Notes: a model not told the origin generated them from the sequence alone. A DNA stretch of 64,000 nt from Polymorphospora lycopeni (GCF_042237075.1 NZ_JBCGDC010000022.1:1-64000), one strand, 5' to 3'; positions 23,776 through 31,933 are shown, counted from the stretch's first letter. A program made the numbers and translations.

Positions 23776-24402
23776 ATGACGCCCGAAGAGGTCGGTGCGC
23801 GGCTGGCCGCGGTGTGCGGGGCCGCCGGCATCGGCGACGTCGCGGTCAGCGTGTCCGGTGGCGGACCCTACGCCCGGGCCACCGTCGACGTGCCGCCGGA
23901 AGACTGGCACGCGGCCGTCCGGTCGGCCCGCGACGACACCGAACTGGCCCTCGACTTCTTCGACTGGCTGTCGGCCGTTGACGAGCTGCCCGACGGCTTC
24001 ACCCTGGTCGTGCACCTGTGGTCGACCGGCCACCGGCACGGCGTACTGCTGCGGGCCCGGCTGCCCCGCGACGCGGCCGCCGCGCGGTCCGTCGTGGATC
24101 TCTTCCCGGGTGCGGCGTGGCACGAGCGGGAGACGCACGAGATGTTCGGCATCGACTTCACCGGCCATCCCGATCTCGCGCCCCTGCTGCTGCCCCCGGA
24201 GTTCGAGGGGCATCCGCTCCGCAAGGAGTTCGTGCTCGCCGCGCGGGTCGCCAAGGCGTGGCCGGGGGCGAAGGAGCCCGGCGAGTCCGAGGCCGGCGGG
24301 GGCCGGCGGGCGCCGGTGCGGCCGCCCGGCGTGCCCGATCCGGCCGAGTGGGGGCCCAACCGGCGGCAGCCCTCGGCGACCGACCCGGACGGGGACTCCT
24401 GA
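23776..24402 (+). CDS. nuoC: NADH-quinone oxidoreductase subunit C
   Basis: A 208-residue protein. The NuoC (30-kDa) signature WHERETHEMFGIDFTGHPDLAPLLLPPEFEGHPLRKEF is clear from about 114 to 150. The C-terminal 55 residues are a Pro/Gly-rich tail not required by the family. NuoC belongs to the peripheral connecting arm and normally contacts NuoD, which is absent from this cluster. The start follows a TAGGAT box by 7 nt. Its TGA overlaps the nuoH ATG (TGATG), the first of a series of overlaps that tie the operon together. Confidence 0.93.
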   Translation: MTPEEVGARLAAVCGAAGIGDVAVSVSGGGPYARATVDVPPEDWHAAVRSARDDTELALDFFDWLSAVDELPDGFTLVVHLWSTGHRHGVLLRARLPRDAAAARSVVDLFPGAAWHERETHEMFGIDFTGHPDLAPLLLPPEFEGHPLRKEFVLAARVAKAWPGAKEPGESEAGGGRRAPVRPPGVPDPAEWGPNRRQPSATDPDGDS

Positions 24403-25361
24403 TGCCGCTGTGGGTGGAACTGGCCATCCGGATCGTCGGTGTGGTCGTCGCCTTCCTCGCCCTGCCGCTGATCGTCGGCCAGGTCGAGCACAAGGTGATG
24501 GCGCACATGCAGGGCCGGCTCGGCCCGATGTACGCCGGCGGCTTCCACGGCTGGGCGCAGCTCGTCGCCGACGGGGTCAAGTTCGTGCAGAAGGAGGACG
24601 TCACGCCGCGCGCGGCCGACGGGCCGGTGTTCCGGCTCGCACCGGTCGTGGCACTGGTGCCCTACCTGCTGGTGCTGCTGGTCATCCCGCTCGGCCCCGA
24701 CGACCTGGTCGCCCAGCCGCTCGACATCGGACTCTTCTTCGTGCTGGCCGTCGTCGGCATCGGGGTGGTCGCGGTGCTGATGTCGGCGTGGGCGTCGGCC
24801 AACAAATACAGCCTGCTCGGCGGGCTGCGCGGGGGCGCGCAACTGCTCGGCTACGAGCTTCCGCTGGTGCTGGCCGCGGCCAGCGTGGCGATGGCGGCCG
24901 GCACGCTGTCGCTGCCCGGCATCGTCGAGGCGTGGCGGCCGTGGTGGCTGCTGTGGCAGGCACCGGCGCTGTTCGTCTTCTTCGTGGCCGGGCTCGCGGA
25001 GATCCGCCGGCCGCCGTTCGACATGCCGATCGCCGATTCCGAGCTGGTCTTCGGCTACCTGACCGAATACACCGGGCTGCGGTTCGCGTTCTTCCTGCTC
25101 GCCGAATACGTCGGCATCGTGGTCATCGCCGCGCTGACCACCGTGCTGTTCCTCGGCGGGTGGCAGGGCCCGTTCGACGACCAGCTCGGTTGGCTGTGGA
25201 CGCTGGACAAGGTCTTCGCGGTGTCATTCGTGATCATCTGGGTGCGGGTCAGTTATCCCCGCCTGCGCGAAGACCAGTTGCAACGGCTGTGCTGGCTGGT
25301 GCTGGTGCCGGTCGCGCTGGGCCAACTGGTGCTGACCGCCGCGGTCCGGGTCGCCCTCTGA
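24402..25361 (+). CDS. nuoH: NADH-quinone oxidoreductase subunit H
   Basis: A 319-residue membrane protein with about eight hydrophobic segments. It forms the quinone-chamber entrance at the interface of the membrane and peripheral arms. Family motifs are QGRLGPMYAGGFHGWAQLVADGVKFVQKED (about 36-66), AEIRRPPFDMPIADSELVFGYLTEYTGLRF and the loop SANKYSLLGGLRGGAQLLGYE. Length is within family range. ATG 24402 overlaps the nuoC stop. An 88-nt gap with mini-ORFs separates it from nuoI, the widest gap in the nuoC-N run. Confidence 0.96.
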   Translation: MPLWVELAIRIVGVVVAFLALPLIVGQVEHKVMAHMQGRLGPMYAGGFHGWAQLVADGVKFVQKEDVTPRAADGPVFRLAPVVALVPYLLVLLVIPLGPDDLVAQPLDIGLFFVLAVVGIGVVAVLMSAWASANKYSLLGGLRGGAQLLGYELPLVLAAASVAMAAGTLSLPGIVEAWRPWWLLWQAPALFVFFVAGLAEIRRPPFDMPIADSELVFGYLTEYTGLRFAFFLLAEYVGIVVIAALTTVLFLGGWQGPFDDQLGWLWTLDKVFAVSFVIIWVRVSYPRLREDQLQRLCWLVLVPVALGQLVLTAAVRVAL

Positions 25362-25403
25362 GGCGGCCCGGGGTGCTCGCGTACGGCGGGACGAAGGGGG
25401 AGG

Positions 25404-25453
25404 ATGTGGGCCATGCACAGCGAGGTGGCGGCATGAGCGGGGTGACGCCGTGA
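25404..25453 (+). CDS. Two overlapping coupling mini-ORFs before nuoI
   Basis: ATG 25404 follows AAGGGGGAGG and reads MWAMHSEVAA, stopping at 25434-25436. That stop overlaps a second ATG at 25433 (ATGA), which reads MSGVTP and stops at 25451-25453, overlapping the nuoI GTG (GTGA). The second frame can also be entered at GTG 25373. The strong ribosome binding site precedes the mini-ORFs, not nuoI, so nuoI may be read by re-initiation. Confidence 0.4.
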
Positions 25454-26040
25454 GCGTGCCCGGTGAGGGACTGGCCAAAGGGCTCGCGGTCACGCTCAAG
25501 ACGATGACCCGCCGGGCCGGCACCCAGCAGTATCCAGACGTCGAGCCGGACCTGCCGCCCCGCAGCCGGGGTGTGATCGCCCTGCTCGAGGAGAACTGCA
25601 CGGTCTGCATGCTCTGCGCCCGGGAGTGTCCGGACTGGTGCATCTACATCGACTCGCACAAGGAGGAGGTCGTGGTGCCGGGGGCGGCCCGGGCCCGGCA
25701 GCGCAACGTCCTCGACCGGTTCGACATCGACTTCTCGCTGTGCATGTACTGCGGGATCTGCGTCGAGGTCTGCCCCTTCGACGCCCTCTACTGGTCGCCG
25801 GAGTTCGAATACGCCGAATACGACATCCGGGATCTCCTGCACGACAAGGACCATCTCGGCGAGTGGATGGCCACCGTCCCGCCGCCGCCGGCCCACGACC
25901 CGAACGGCGAACCCTCCAAAGAGGAGGCCACCGCGGCCCGCAAGGCCGCCGGCGGCCCCGCGCCCGGCCGGGCCGCGGGCGGTCCGGCCACCCCCCGGGT
26001 ACGTCCGCAGCGGCCCACCGGCACCGCCGATCCGTCATGA
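25450..26040 (+). CDS. nuoI: NADH-quinone oxidoreductase subunit I
   Basis: A 196-residue ferredoxin-like protein with two 4Fe-4S motifs: CTVCMLCARECP (about 50-61) and CMYCGICVEVCP (about 98-109), carrying clusters N6a and N6b in the connecting arm. A Pro/Ala/Gly-rich tail of about 50 residues follows. GTG 25450 has only a weak ribosome binding site of its own and overlaps the end of a mini-ORF. Its stop overlaps another mini-ORF that leads to nuoJ. The iron-sulfur arm is therefore present although the NADH-binding subunits are not encoded here. Confidence 0.95.
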   Translation: MSVPGEGLAKGLAVTLKTMTRRAGTQQYPDVEPDLPPRSRGVIALLEENCTVCMLCARECPDWCIYIDSHKEEVVVPGAARARQRNVLDRFDIDFSLCMYCGICVEVCPFDALYWSPEFEYAEYDIRDLLHDKDHLGEWMATVPPPPAHDPNGEPSKEEATAARKAAGGPAPGRAAGGPATPRVRPQRPTGTADPS

Positions 26041-26057
26041 CCGGACCCTGCGCATGA
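26037..26057 (+). CDS. Coupling mini-ORF between nuoI and nuoJ
   Basis: Frame MTGPCA from ATG 26037 to TGA 26055-26057. The ATG overlaps the nuoI stop (ATGA), and its stop overlaps the nuoJ ATG at 26054 (ATGA). Like the other bridges it links two genes by two 4-nt overlaps. A product function is unlikely. Confidence 0.45.
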   Translation: MTGPCA

Positions 26058-26572
26058 CCGGGGCGGATGTGCTGCTGATCGCGCTCGGGCTGGTGGCGGT
26101 GGGCGCCGGGCTGCTGGTGGTGACCACCCGGCACCTGGTCCGCGCCGGTCTCTACCTCGTGGTGTGCCTCGGCGCGGTCGCCGGCCTCTACCTCGTGCTG
26201 ACCGCCGAACTCGTCGCCTGGGTGCAGGTGCTGATCTACGTCGGCGCGGTCGTGGTGCTGCTGCTGTTCGCCGTGATGCTGACCCGGGCCCCGATCGGCG
26301 CCTCCGACGACCTCGACCGCCCCGGCTGGCCGGCGGTGCTGATCGGCGCCGGGACCGGCCTCGGCCTGTCGGCCCTGCTCGTCGACGCCTTCCGCTGGTC
26401 GGTGGTGGAGCTGCCGGAGCCGGGCACCGCCGAGCGGCTGGGCACCGGGATCTTCGGCTCGTGGGTGCTGCCGTTCGAGCTGCTGTCGGTGCTCCTGCTG
26501 TCCGCACTGGTCGGTGCCATCGTCATCTCCCGGCACGACATCGGCGCCCGGGGTGGGGAGGAGCGCCGGTGA
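26054..26572 (+). CDS. nuoJ: NADH-quinone oxidoreductase subunit J
   Basis: A 172-residue membrane protein with about five hydrophobic segments. VQVLIYVGAVVVLLLFAVMLT near residues 57-77 is the typical NuoJ third helix, involved in coupling between quinone reduction and proton pumping. The C-terminus (ELLSVLLLSALVGAIVISRHD) is also family-like. It starts at an ATG overlapping the mini-ORF stop and ends overlapping the nuoK GTG (GTGA), so the I-J-K junctions are all translationally coupled. Confidence 0.94.
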   Translation: MTGADVLLIALGLVAVGAGLLVVTTRHLVRAGLYLVVCLGAVAGLYLVLTAELVAWVQVLIYVGAVVVLLLFAVMLTRAPIGASDDLDRPGWPAVLIGAGTGLGLSALLVDAFRWSVVELPEPGTAERLGTGIFGSWVLPFELLSVLLLSALVGAIVISRHDIGARGGEERR

Positions 26573-26946
26573 GACCTGTCATCCCGTACGTCGTGGCCGC
26601 CCTGCTCTTCGGCATCGGTGTCTACGGTGTACTGCGCCGCCGTAACGCGATCCTGGTGCTGATGGCGGTTGAGTTGATGCTCAACGCGGTCAACCTGCTC
26701 CTGATCACCGCCGACACCACCGTGCGGGCCGCGCTGCCGCACACCGGCCAGACCTTCGCGCTGTTCATCATCGTGATCGCCGCCGCCGAGATAGGTGTCG
26801 GCCTGGCGATCGTGTTGCAGCTCTACCGTCTGCGGGCCACCGTCTCGGTCGACGACGTACGCCTCGACACCGCACCGGGCCTCACCCCGGCCGCCGACGA
26901 GGGCTCGACGGCGCTGGCCGACCCGGGCCGGGCGGCGGTGTCCTGA
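26569..26946 (+). CDS. nuoK: NADH-quinone oxidoreductase subunit K
   Basis: A 125-residue protein with three hydrophobic segments. LRRRNAILVLMAVELMLNAVNLLLI contains the conserved Glu of NuoK (antiporter-like proton path); the third segment is FALFIIVIAAAEIGVGLAIVLQLY with the second conserved Glu. The tail of about 25 residues is longer than in most NuoK proteins. GTG 26569 overlaps the nuoJ stop and the stop overlaps the nuoL ATG (TGATG). Confidence 0.95.
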   Translation: MRPVIPYVVAALLFGIGVYGVLRRRNAILVLMAVELMLNAVNLLLITADTTVRAALPHTGQTFALFIIVIAAAEIGVGLAIVLQLYRLRATVSVDDVRLDTAPGLTPAADEGSTALADPGRAAVS

Positions 26947-28829
26947 TGGCGCCGGAGACGCTCGGCCCACTGCTGCCGCTGGCCTCGCTGCTGGCGGCCG
27001 CCGTCGGCCTGCTGCTGCCCCGCGGGGCGCGTACGGCCGCCGCCGCGCTCGGCATCGGCGGGTCGGCGCTGGCACTGCTGGTGGCGGTCGGCCTCGCCGT
27101 GACCGTCGACGGCCCGGTCGAGGCGAGCACCCGCTGGGTCGAGTTCGGCGGGCTCACCGTCACCCTGGGCATCCGCCTCGACGGCGCCGCGGCCCTGGTC
27201 GCGCTGGCGGTGACCGTGGTCGCGCTGGCGGTGCAGGTCTATTCGGTCGGCTACCTGCACGACGACAGCCGCTACGCCCCGTACGCCGCCCAGGTCAGCC
27301 TCTTCACGGCCGCGATGCTGATCGTGGTCGTCGCCGGTGACCTCATCCTGCTGCTGGTCGGCTGGGAGGTGATGGGCATCTGCTCCTACCTGCTGATCGG
27401 CCACGACCGCCGGCTGCCGGCGGCGCCGGCAGCCGCGGTCAAGGCGTTCCTGGTGACCCGGGTCGGCGACGTCGGGTTCCTGCTCGGCATCGCGTTGCTG
27501 GGCATCGCCGCCGGCAGCTTCCGGATCTCCGACGTGCTGGCCGCGGTCGGCTCGGGCGAGATCGGCGGCGGCACGCTGACCGCCGCCGCGCTGCTGCTGC
27601 TCGCCGGCGTGGCCGGCAAGAGCGCCCTCTTCCCGCTGCACACCTGGCTGCCGGACGCGATGGCCGGCCCGACGCCGATCTCGGCGCTGATCCACGCGGC
27701 GACGATGGTGGCCGCCGGGATCTACGTGGTGACCCGCCTCGACCCGGTCTTCGCCGCCGGTGATCCGGCGCTGCTGGTGCTCGGCGTGCTCGCCGTGGTC
27801 ACCATCGTGCTCGGCGGCCTCGCCGCGACCGCGCAGGACGACATCAAACGGGTCCTCGCCTGGTCGACGGTGTCGCAGATCGGCTACATGGCCGGCGCGC
27901 TCGCGGTCGGCGCGACCGGCGCGGCCCTGTTCCACCTGCTCACCCACGCCGCCTTCAAGGCACTGCTGTTCCTCGCCGCCGGCTCGGTGATCCACGCCGT
28001 CGGCAGCAACTCGATGGGCGAGATGGGCGGGCTGCGGCGCCGTATGCCGGCGACCTTCTGGTCGATGACGGTCGGGCTGGCCGCCCTGGTCGGGCTGCCC
28101 CCGCTGGCCGGGTTCTGGAGCAAGGAGGCGGTCCTGCACGCCGCCTCGTCCGCCGGGGCGGGCTGGCTGCCGCCACTGGTCTACGCCGTGGGGCTGGTGA
28201 CCGTGGCGATCACCGCCTGGTACGCCACCCGGCTGTGGCTGCGTACGTTCTTCGGCGCACCCCGCTCGTCGGGGGCCCGGACCGCCCACGAACCGCCGGC
28301 CGCGATGGCCGGTCCGGTCCTGCTGCTGGTGGTGCCGAGCGCGCTGCTGGGGCTGGCCGGATACACCGACTGGCTCGCCGGCCGGCTGCTGCCACCGGCG
28401 ACCGCCGAACACCCGTCCGACCTGCTGCCGGCCCACACCAACCTCATGCACCTCGGCCCCGAGGTGGCGCTGCCGCTGGCCGCGCTGCTGGTCGGCGGGG
28501 TCGGCGCGTGGCTGCTGTGGCGGCGCGACACGGCCGCCGACCCCGCGACCGCGCTCGGCCCGGCCCGGCGGATGTTCGCCGCCGCGTTCGGGCTGGACGC
28601 GCTCCAGCGGGCCGTGGTCGTACGGCCGGTCGTCGCACTGGCCCGGGCCGCCCGCCGCACGGACGAGACCGCGGTCGACGGCACCGTCACGGGCACCGGG
28701 CGGGCGACCGTGGCACTCGGCCGGGGCCTGGCGGTGCTGCACCGGGCCGGGTTGCCCCGGGCCGCCTCCGCGGTCCTGGTCGGCGCGCTGCTCGTCGCCG
28801 TGGCCGCCGCGACCCTGGGAGTGCTGTGA
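26946..28829 (+). CDS. nuoL: NADH-quinone oxidoreductase subunit L
   Basis: A 627-residue antiporter-like subunit with many membrane helices, the distal proton pump of complex I. LLLVGWEVMGICSYLLIGHD (about 136-155) carries the conserved Glu. KSALFPLHTWLPDAMAGPTPISALIHAATMVAAGIY (about 225-260) and LAATAQDDIKRVLAWSTVSQIGYM are family hallmarks with pumping Lys and His residues. The C-terminal extension would include the lateral helix. It overlaps nuoK at the start and nuoM at the end, both as TGATG. Confidence 0.96.
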   Translation: MAPETLGPLLPLASLLAAAVGLLLPRGARTAAAALGIGGSALALLVAVGLAVTVDGPVEASTRWVEFGGLTVTLGIRLDGAAALVALAVTVVALAVQVYSVGYLHDDSRYAPYAAQVSLFTAAMLIVVVAGDLILLLVGWEVMGICSYLLIGHDRRLPAAPAAAVKAFLVTRVGDVGFLLGIALLGIAAGSFRISDVLAAVGSGEIGGGTLTAAALLLLAGVAGKSALFPLHTWLPDAMAGPTPISALIHAATMVAAGIYVVTRLDPVFAAGDPALLVLGVLAVVTIVLGGLAATAQDDIKRVLAWSTVSQIGYMAGALAVGATGAALFHLLTHAAFKALLFLAAGSVIHAVGSNSMGEMGGLRRRMPATFWSMTVGLAALVGLPPLAGFWSKEAVLHAASSAGAGWLPPLVYAVGLVTVAITAWYATRLWLRTFFGAPRSSGARTAHEPPAAMAGPVLLLVVPSALLGLAGYTDWLAGRLLPPATAEHPSDLLPAHTNLMHLGPEVALPLAALLVGGVGAWLLWRRDTAADPATALGPARRMFAAAFGLDALQRAVVVRPVVALARAARRTDETAVDGTVTGTGRATVALGRGLAVLHRAGLPRAASAVLVGALLVAVAAATLGVL

Positions 28830-30355
28830 TGACGACCGGTCAGGTGACGCTGGTTGCGGTCCTCGCCATACCCGCCGTAGGTGCCGTAGCCGTCGCCGGG
28901 CTCACCCGGCGCGCCGACCGGGCGGCCCGGATCGTCGCCACCGTCGTGGCCGCGATCGCCTTCCTGGTCAGCCTGTCGCTCTACGGGACCGGCGACCGGG
29001 GATGGTTCCGGTACCAGGCGGCGACGGCCGGCCCGGGCATCCTGCCCTGGCACGAACTGGACCTCACCTGGGTACCCGGGCTCGACCTTCGGTTCCATCT
29101 CGGGGTGGACGGGATCTCCTACCCGCTGGTCGTCCTCACCACGCTGCTGACGCTGCTCTGCTGCGCGTACTCGATCCGGCACGTCCCGGCCGGCGGACCC
29201 GGCGGATACCTGGTCGCGCTGCTGCTGGTGATCGAGGTCGGGATCGTCGGCACCTTCCTCGCCCTCGACCTGGTCCTCTTCTTCGTCTTCTTCGAGGTCG
29301 TACTGCTGCCGATGTTCGTGGTCATCGCCGGCTGGGGCGGCGAGGACCGGCGCCGGGCGGCCCGCAAGTTCGTCCTCTACACGCTCTTCGGCTCGGTGCT
29401 GCTGCTGGTCGGGGTGGTCACCGTCGTCTCCGCCGCCGGCACCGCCGACATCGTGGCGCTCACCGGCGGGGGCAACCTGTCGCGGACCACCCAGCTCGCC
29501 GCGTTCGTGCTGCTCGCGGTCGCGTTCGCGGTTAAGAGTCCGCTGTGGCCGCTGCACACGTGGCTGCCCGACGCGCACACCCAGGCACCGACCGTCGGCA
29601 GCGTGATCCTCGCCGGGGTCCTGCTCAAGATGGGCACGTACGGCATCATCCGGGTCGCGGTCGGGGTCGCGCCGGAGGGCGCCCGGTGGGCGGCACCGGT
29701 GCTCGGCGTCCTCGCCGTGGCCGCGGTCGTCGTCGGTTCGCTGGTGTGTCTGCGGCAGACCGACCTGAAGCGGCTCATCGCCTATTCCAGCGTCGGTCAC
29801 ATGGGCTTCGTGCTGCTGGGCGTGGCGACCCTGACCGCGACCGGTATCGAGGCGGCGCTGATCGGCAACGTCGCGCACGGCGTCATCACCGGGCTGCTGT
29901 TCTTCCTGGCCGGCGCGATCAAGGACCGGCTGCACACCGGCAGCCTGACCGAGTTGGGTGGTCTGCGGGAGCGGATGCCGGCGTTGTCCGGCCTGTTCGC
30001 GTTCGCCGCCGTCGCGTCGCTCGGCCTTCCCGGGCTGGCCGGTTTCTGGGGCGAGGCGTTCGCGGTGGTCGCTGCGCTGCAACGGGGCGGCCCGCTGTGG
30101 ACGGCGCTGGCGGTGGTCGCGGCGGTCGGCGGCGCGCTGACCGCCGCCTACTTCCTGCGGCTGCTGCGCCGGCTCACCCACGGCCCGGCCAGTCCGGTCG
30201 TCGCCGCCGCTCCGGCCAGCCGGTTCGGGGCGGGTGAGCTGGTCGCCTGGTCCCCGCTGATCGTCCTGGCGCTGGCCGTCGGCCTGGTACCCGCCCTGGT
30301 GATCGGCTTTGCCGGCGCCCCGGTGGAGGCGTTGACGGGGGTGCTCGATCGGTGA
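28829..30355 (+). CDS. nuoM: NADH-quinone oxidoreductase subunit M
   Basis: A 508-residue antiporter-like membrane subunit. LVLFFVFFEVVLLPMFVVIAGWGGE carries the conserved Glu, and AFAVKSPLWPLHTWLPDAHTQAPTVGSVILAGVLLKMGTYG (about 228-268) and LRQTDLKRLIAYSSVGHMGFVLLG contain pumping Lys/His residues. Length is typical. The start overlaps nuoL. Its stop lies inside the first copy of the 59-bp repeat and overlaps a GTG (GTGA), so the end of nuoM enters the mini-ORF relay. Confidence 0.96.
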   Translation: MTTGQVTLVAVLAIPAVGAVAVAGLTRRADRAARIVATVVAAIAFLVSLSLYGTGDRGWFRYQAATAGPGILPWHELDLTWVPGLDLRFHLGVDGISYPLVVLTTLLTLLCCAYSIRHVPAGGPGGYLVALLLVIEVGIVGTFLALDLVLFFVFFEVVLLPMFVVIAGWGGEDRRRAARKFVLYTLFGSVLLLVGVVTVVSAAGTADIVALTGGGNLSRTTQLAAFVLLAVAFAVKSPLWPLHTWLPDAHTQAPTVGSVILAGVLLKMGTYGIIRVAVGVAPEGARWAAPVLGVLAVAAVVVGSLVCLRQTDLKRLIAYSSVGHMGFVLLGVATLTATGIEAALIGNVAHGVITGLLFFLAGAIKDRLHTGSLTELGGLRERMPALSGLFAFAAVASLGLPGLAGFWGEAFAVVAALQRGGPLWTALAVVAAVGGALTAAYFLRLLRRLTHGPASPVVAAAPASRFGAGELVAWSPLIVLALAVGLVPALVIGFAGAPVEALTGVLDR

Positions 30356-30466
30356 GCGCGAGGAGTGCAGCGCAGCGGAGCCCCGCAGTCGCGATCGAAG
30401 GGTGGGGTCGGTGAGCGCGAGGAGTGCAGCGCAGCGGAGCCCCGCAGGCGCGATCGAAGGGGCGAC
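30351..30466 (+). repeat. 59-bp tandem repeat, two copies, between nuoM and nuoN
   Basis: Copies begin at 30351 and 30410 and share GGTGAGCGCGAGGAGTGCAG and the following CGCAGCGGAGCCCCGCAG, with small differences near the 3' ends. The period of 59 is 20 codons minus 1 nt, exactly what is needed to maintain GTGA overlaps. The nuoM stop lies in copy 1 and the second copy ends at the nuoN ribosome binding region (GAAGGGG). Confidence 0.92.
30352..30414 (+). CDS. Coupling mini-ORF 1 between nuoM and nuoN (20 codons)
   Basis: GTG 30352 overlaps the nuoM stop (GTGA). The frame begins VSARSAAQRSP and ends EGWGR, stopping at 30412-30414, which overlaps the GTG of mini-ORF 2 (GTGA). The codons are unremarkable; the peptide has no recognisable function. 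Confidence 0.5.
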   Translation: MSARSAAQRSPAVAIEGWGR

Positions 30467-30470
30467 ATGA
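30411..30470 (+). CDS. Coupling mini-ORF 2 between nuoM and nuoN (19 codons)
   Basis: GTG 30411 overlaps the stop of mini-ORF 1. The frame begins VSARSAAQRSP and ends AIEGAT, stopping at 30468-30470, which overlaps the nuoN ATG (ATGA). It is the second unit of the repeat relay. Confidence 0.5.
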   Translation: MSARSAAQRSPAGAIEGAT

Positions 30471-31933
30471 CCCAGACCATCGACCACGTCGCGCTGCTGC
30501 CCGCATACCTCGCGGCCGGCACCGCCGTACTCGTGCTGCTGACCGACCTGCTCGTCGGCCGGCGCGGCCCGACGCTCGCGGTCGCCATGATCGGTGCCGC
30601 CGGCACGGCGGTCGGTGCGGTGCTGGTCGGTCGGGGTGCCGACCGGGAGACGTTCTGCACCGTCGACGGCTGCTCCTGGCTCGCCACCAGCCGGGGGGCG
30701 CTCGTCGCCACCGTCTTCGCGGTGCTCACCCTGGGCGTGCTCCTGCTGTCCGGGCCGCTGCTGCGGGCCGGGGCGGTGCCGGCGGGGGAGTACTGCTTCC
30801 TGCTGGCCTGCTCGATGACCGGCGGTGTCGTCCTCGGCGCGGCCGGCGATCTGATCACGCTGATCGTGGCGCTGGAGACCCTCACCATCCCGCTCTACAT
30901 CCTGGTCGGCCTGCGCCGTCGGACCGTCGCCAGCGCCGAGGCGGCCATGACCTTCTTCCTGGTCAGTGTCGTGGCGACGGCGGTCACCCTGCTGGGGGCG
31001 GCGCTGCTCTACGCCGTACGCGGCACGCTGCACCTGGCCACGCTCGCCGCCGCCCCGGCGCTCGACGCGGGCGCCGAGGCCCGGCTGGGCCGGGTGGCGG
31101 TCGTCCTGCTGCTCGCCGGCCTGGCGTTCAAGGTGGCGGCCGTGCCACTGCACGCCTGGGCGCCGGCCACCTACGACGGGGCACCGCTGCCGGTCGCCGC
31201 CTACCTCTCCACCGCGTCGAAGCTCGGCGGGGTCGTCGCCGTGATCGCGGTCGTCGTCGACGGCCTCGGGCCCTGGCTGGCCGTCAGCGGCCCGGCGCTG
31301 GCCGTGCTCGCCGTACTGACGATGACTGTCGGTAACCTCGTCGCGTTGCGGCAGACCCGGATGGTGCGGCTGCTGGCGTGGTCGTCGGTGGCCCAGGCCG
31401 GCTACATCCTGGCTCCGCTCGGGGCGGCCGCTGCCATCGCCGGGCGCGACGCTGACGCGCTGTCGGTGGCCGTCGCCGCGACCGTCGCGTACGCGGTCTT
31501 CTTCGTCGTCCTCGAACTCGCCGCCTTCGCGTCGGTGGTGGCGCTGCGTCCGCCGGACGCCGACGGCGGCGAGATCGCCGCCTACCGGGGGGCCGGGCGG
31601 CGGCACCCCGTGGTCGCCGCCGCGTTCGTGTTGGCCCTGGTCGGGCTCGCCGGGCTGCCGCCCGGCCTGGCCGGTCTGTTCGCCAAGGTGGTCGTGGTCC
31701 GCTCGCTGCTCGACGGCGGTGCCGGCTGGCTGGCCGTCGTGGTGGCACTCAACGCGGTGGTCGGGCTCGCCTACTACCTGCGCGTCTGCGGCACCCTCTA
31801 CGCCGCCGGTGAGGCGGCCGGAACCGCCCGGCGGGTGCCCTGGACGGTCGGGCTCGCGTTGGCGGGTGCGACCGCGGTCGCCGTGGTCGTCGGGTTCGCC
31901 CCGCAGACGGTCCTGGACGCCGTCCAGCTCTGA
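30467..31933 (+). CDS. nuoN: NADH-quinone oxidoreductase subunit N
   Basis: A 488-residue antiporter-like membrane subunit, third of the L/M/N set. DLITLIVALETLTIPLYILVGLRR carries the conserved Glu, and GLAFKVAAVPLHAWAPATYDGAPLPVAAYLSTASKLGG (about 217-255) and LRQTRMVRLLAWSSVAQAGYIL contain pumping residues. ATG 30467 was chosen over the upstream in-frame ATG because it has GAAGGGG before it and a membrane helix immediately after; the longer reading would translate the repeat. It ends the nuo cluster. The next gene, htpX, is 107 nt away. Confidence 0.95.
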   Translation: MTQTIDHVALLPAYLAAGTAVLVLLTDLLVGRRGPTLAVAMIGAAGTAVGAVLVGRGADRETFCTVDGCSWLATSRGALVATVFAVLTLGVLLLSGPLLRAGAVPAGEYCFLLACSMTGGVVLGAAGDLITLIVALETLTIPLYILVGLRRRTVASAEAAMTFFLVSVVATAVTLLGAALLYAVRGTLHLATLAAAPALDAGAEARLGRVAVVLLLAGLAFKVAAVPLHAWAPATYDGAPLPVAAYLSTASKLGGVVAVIAVVVDGLGPWLAVSGPALAVLAVLTMTVGNLVALRQTRMVRLLAWSSVAQAGYILAPLGAAAAIAGRDADALSVAVAATVAYAVFFVVLELAAFASVVALRPPDADGGEIAAYRGAGRRHPVVAAAFVLALVGLAGLPPGLAGLFAKVVVVRSLLDGGAGWLAVVVALNAVVGLAYYLRVCGTLYAAGEAAGTARRVPWTVGLALAGATAVAVVVGFAPQTVLDAVQL

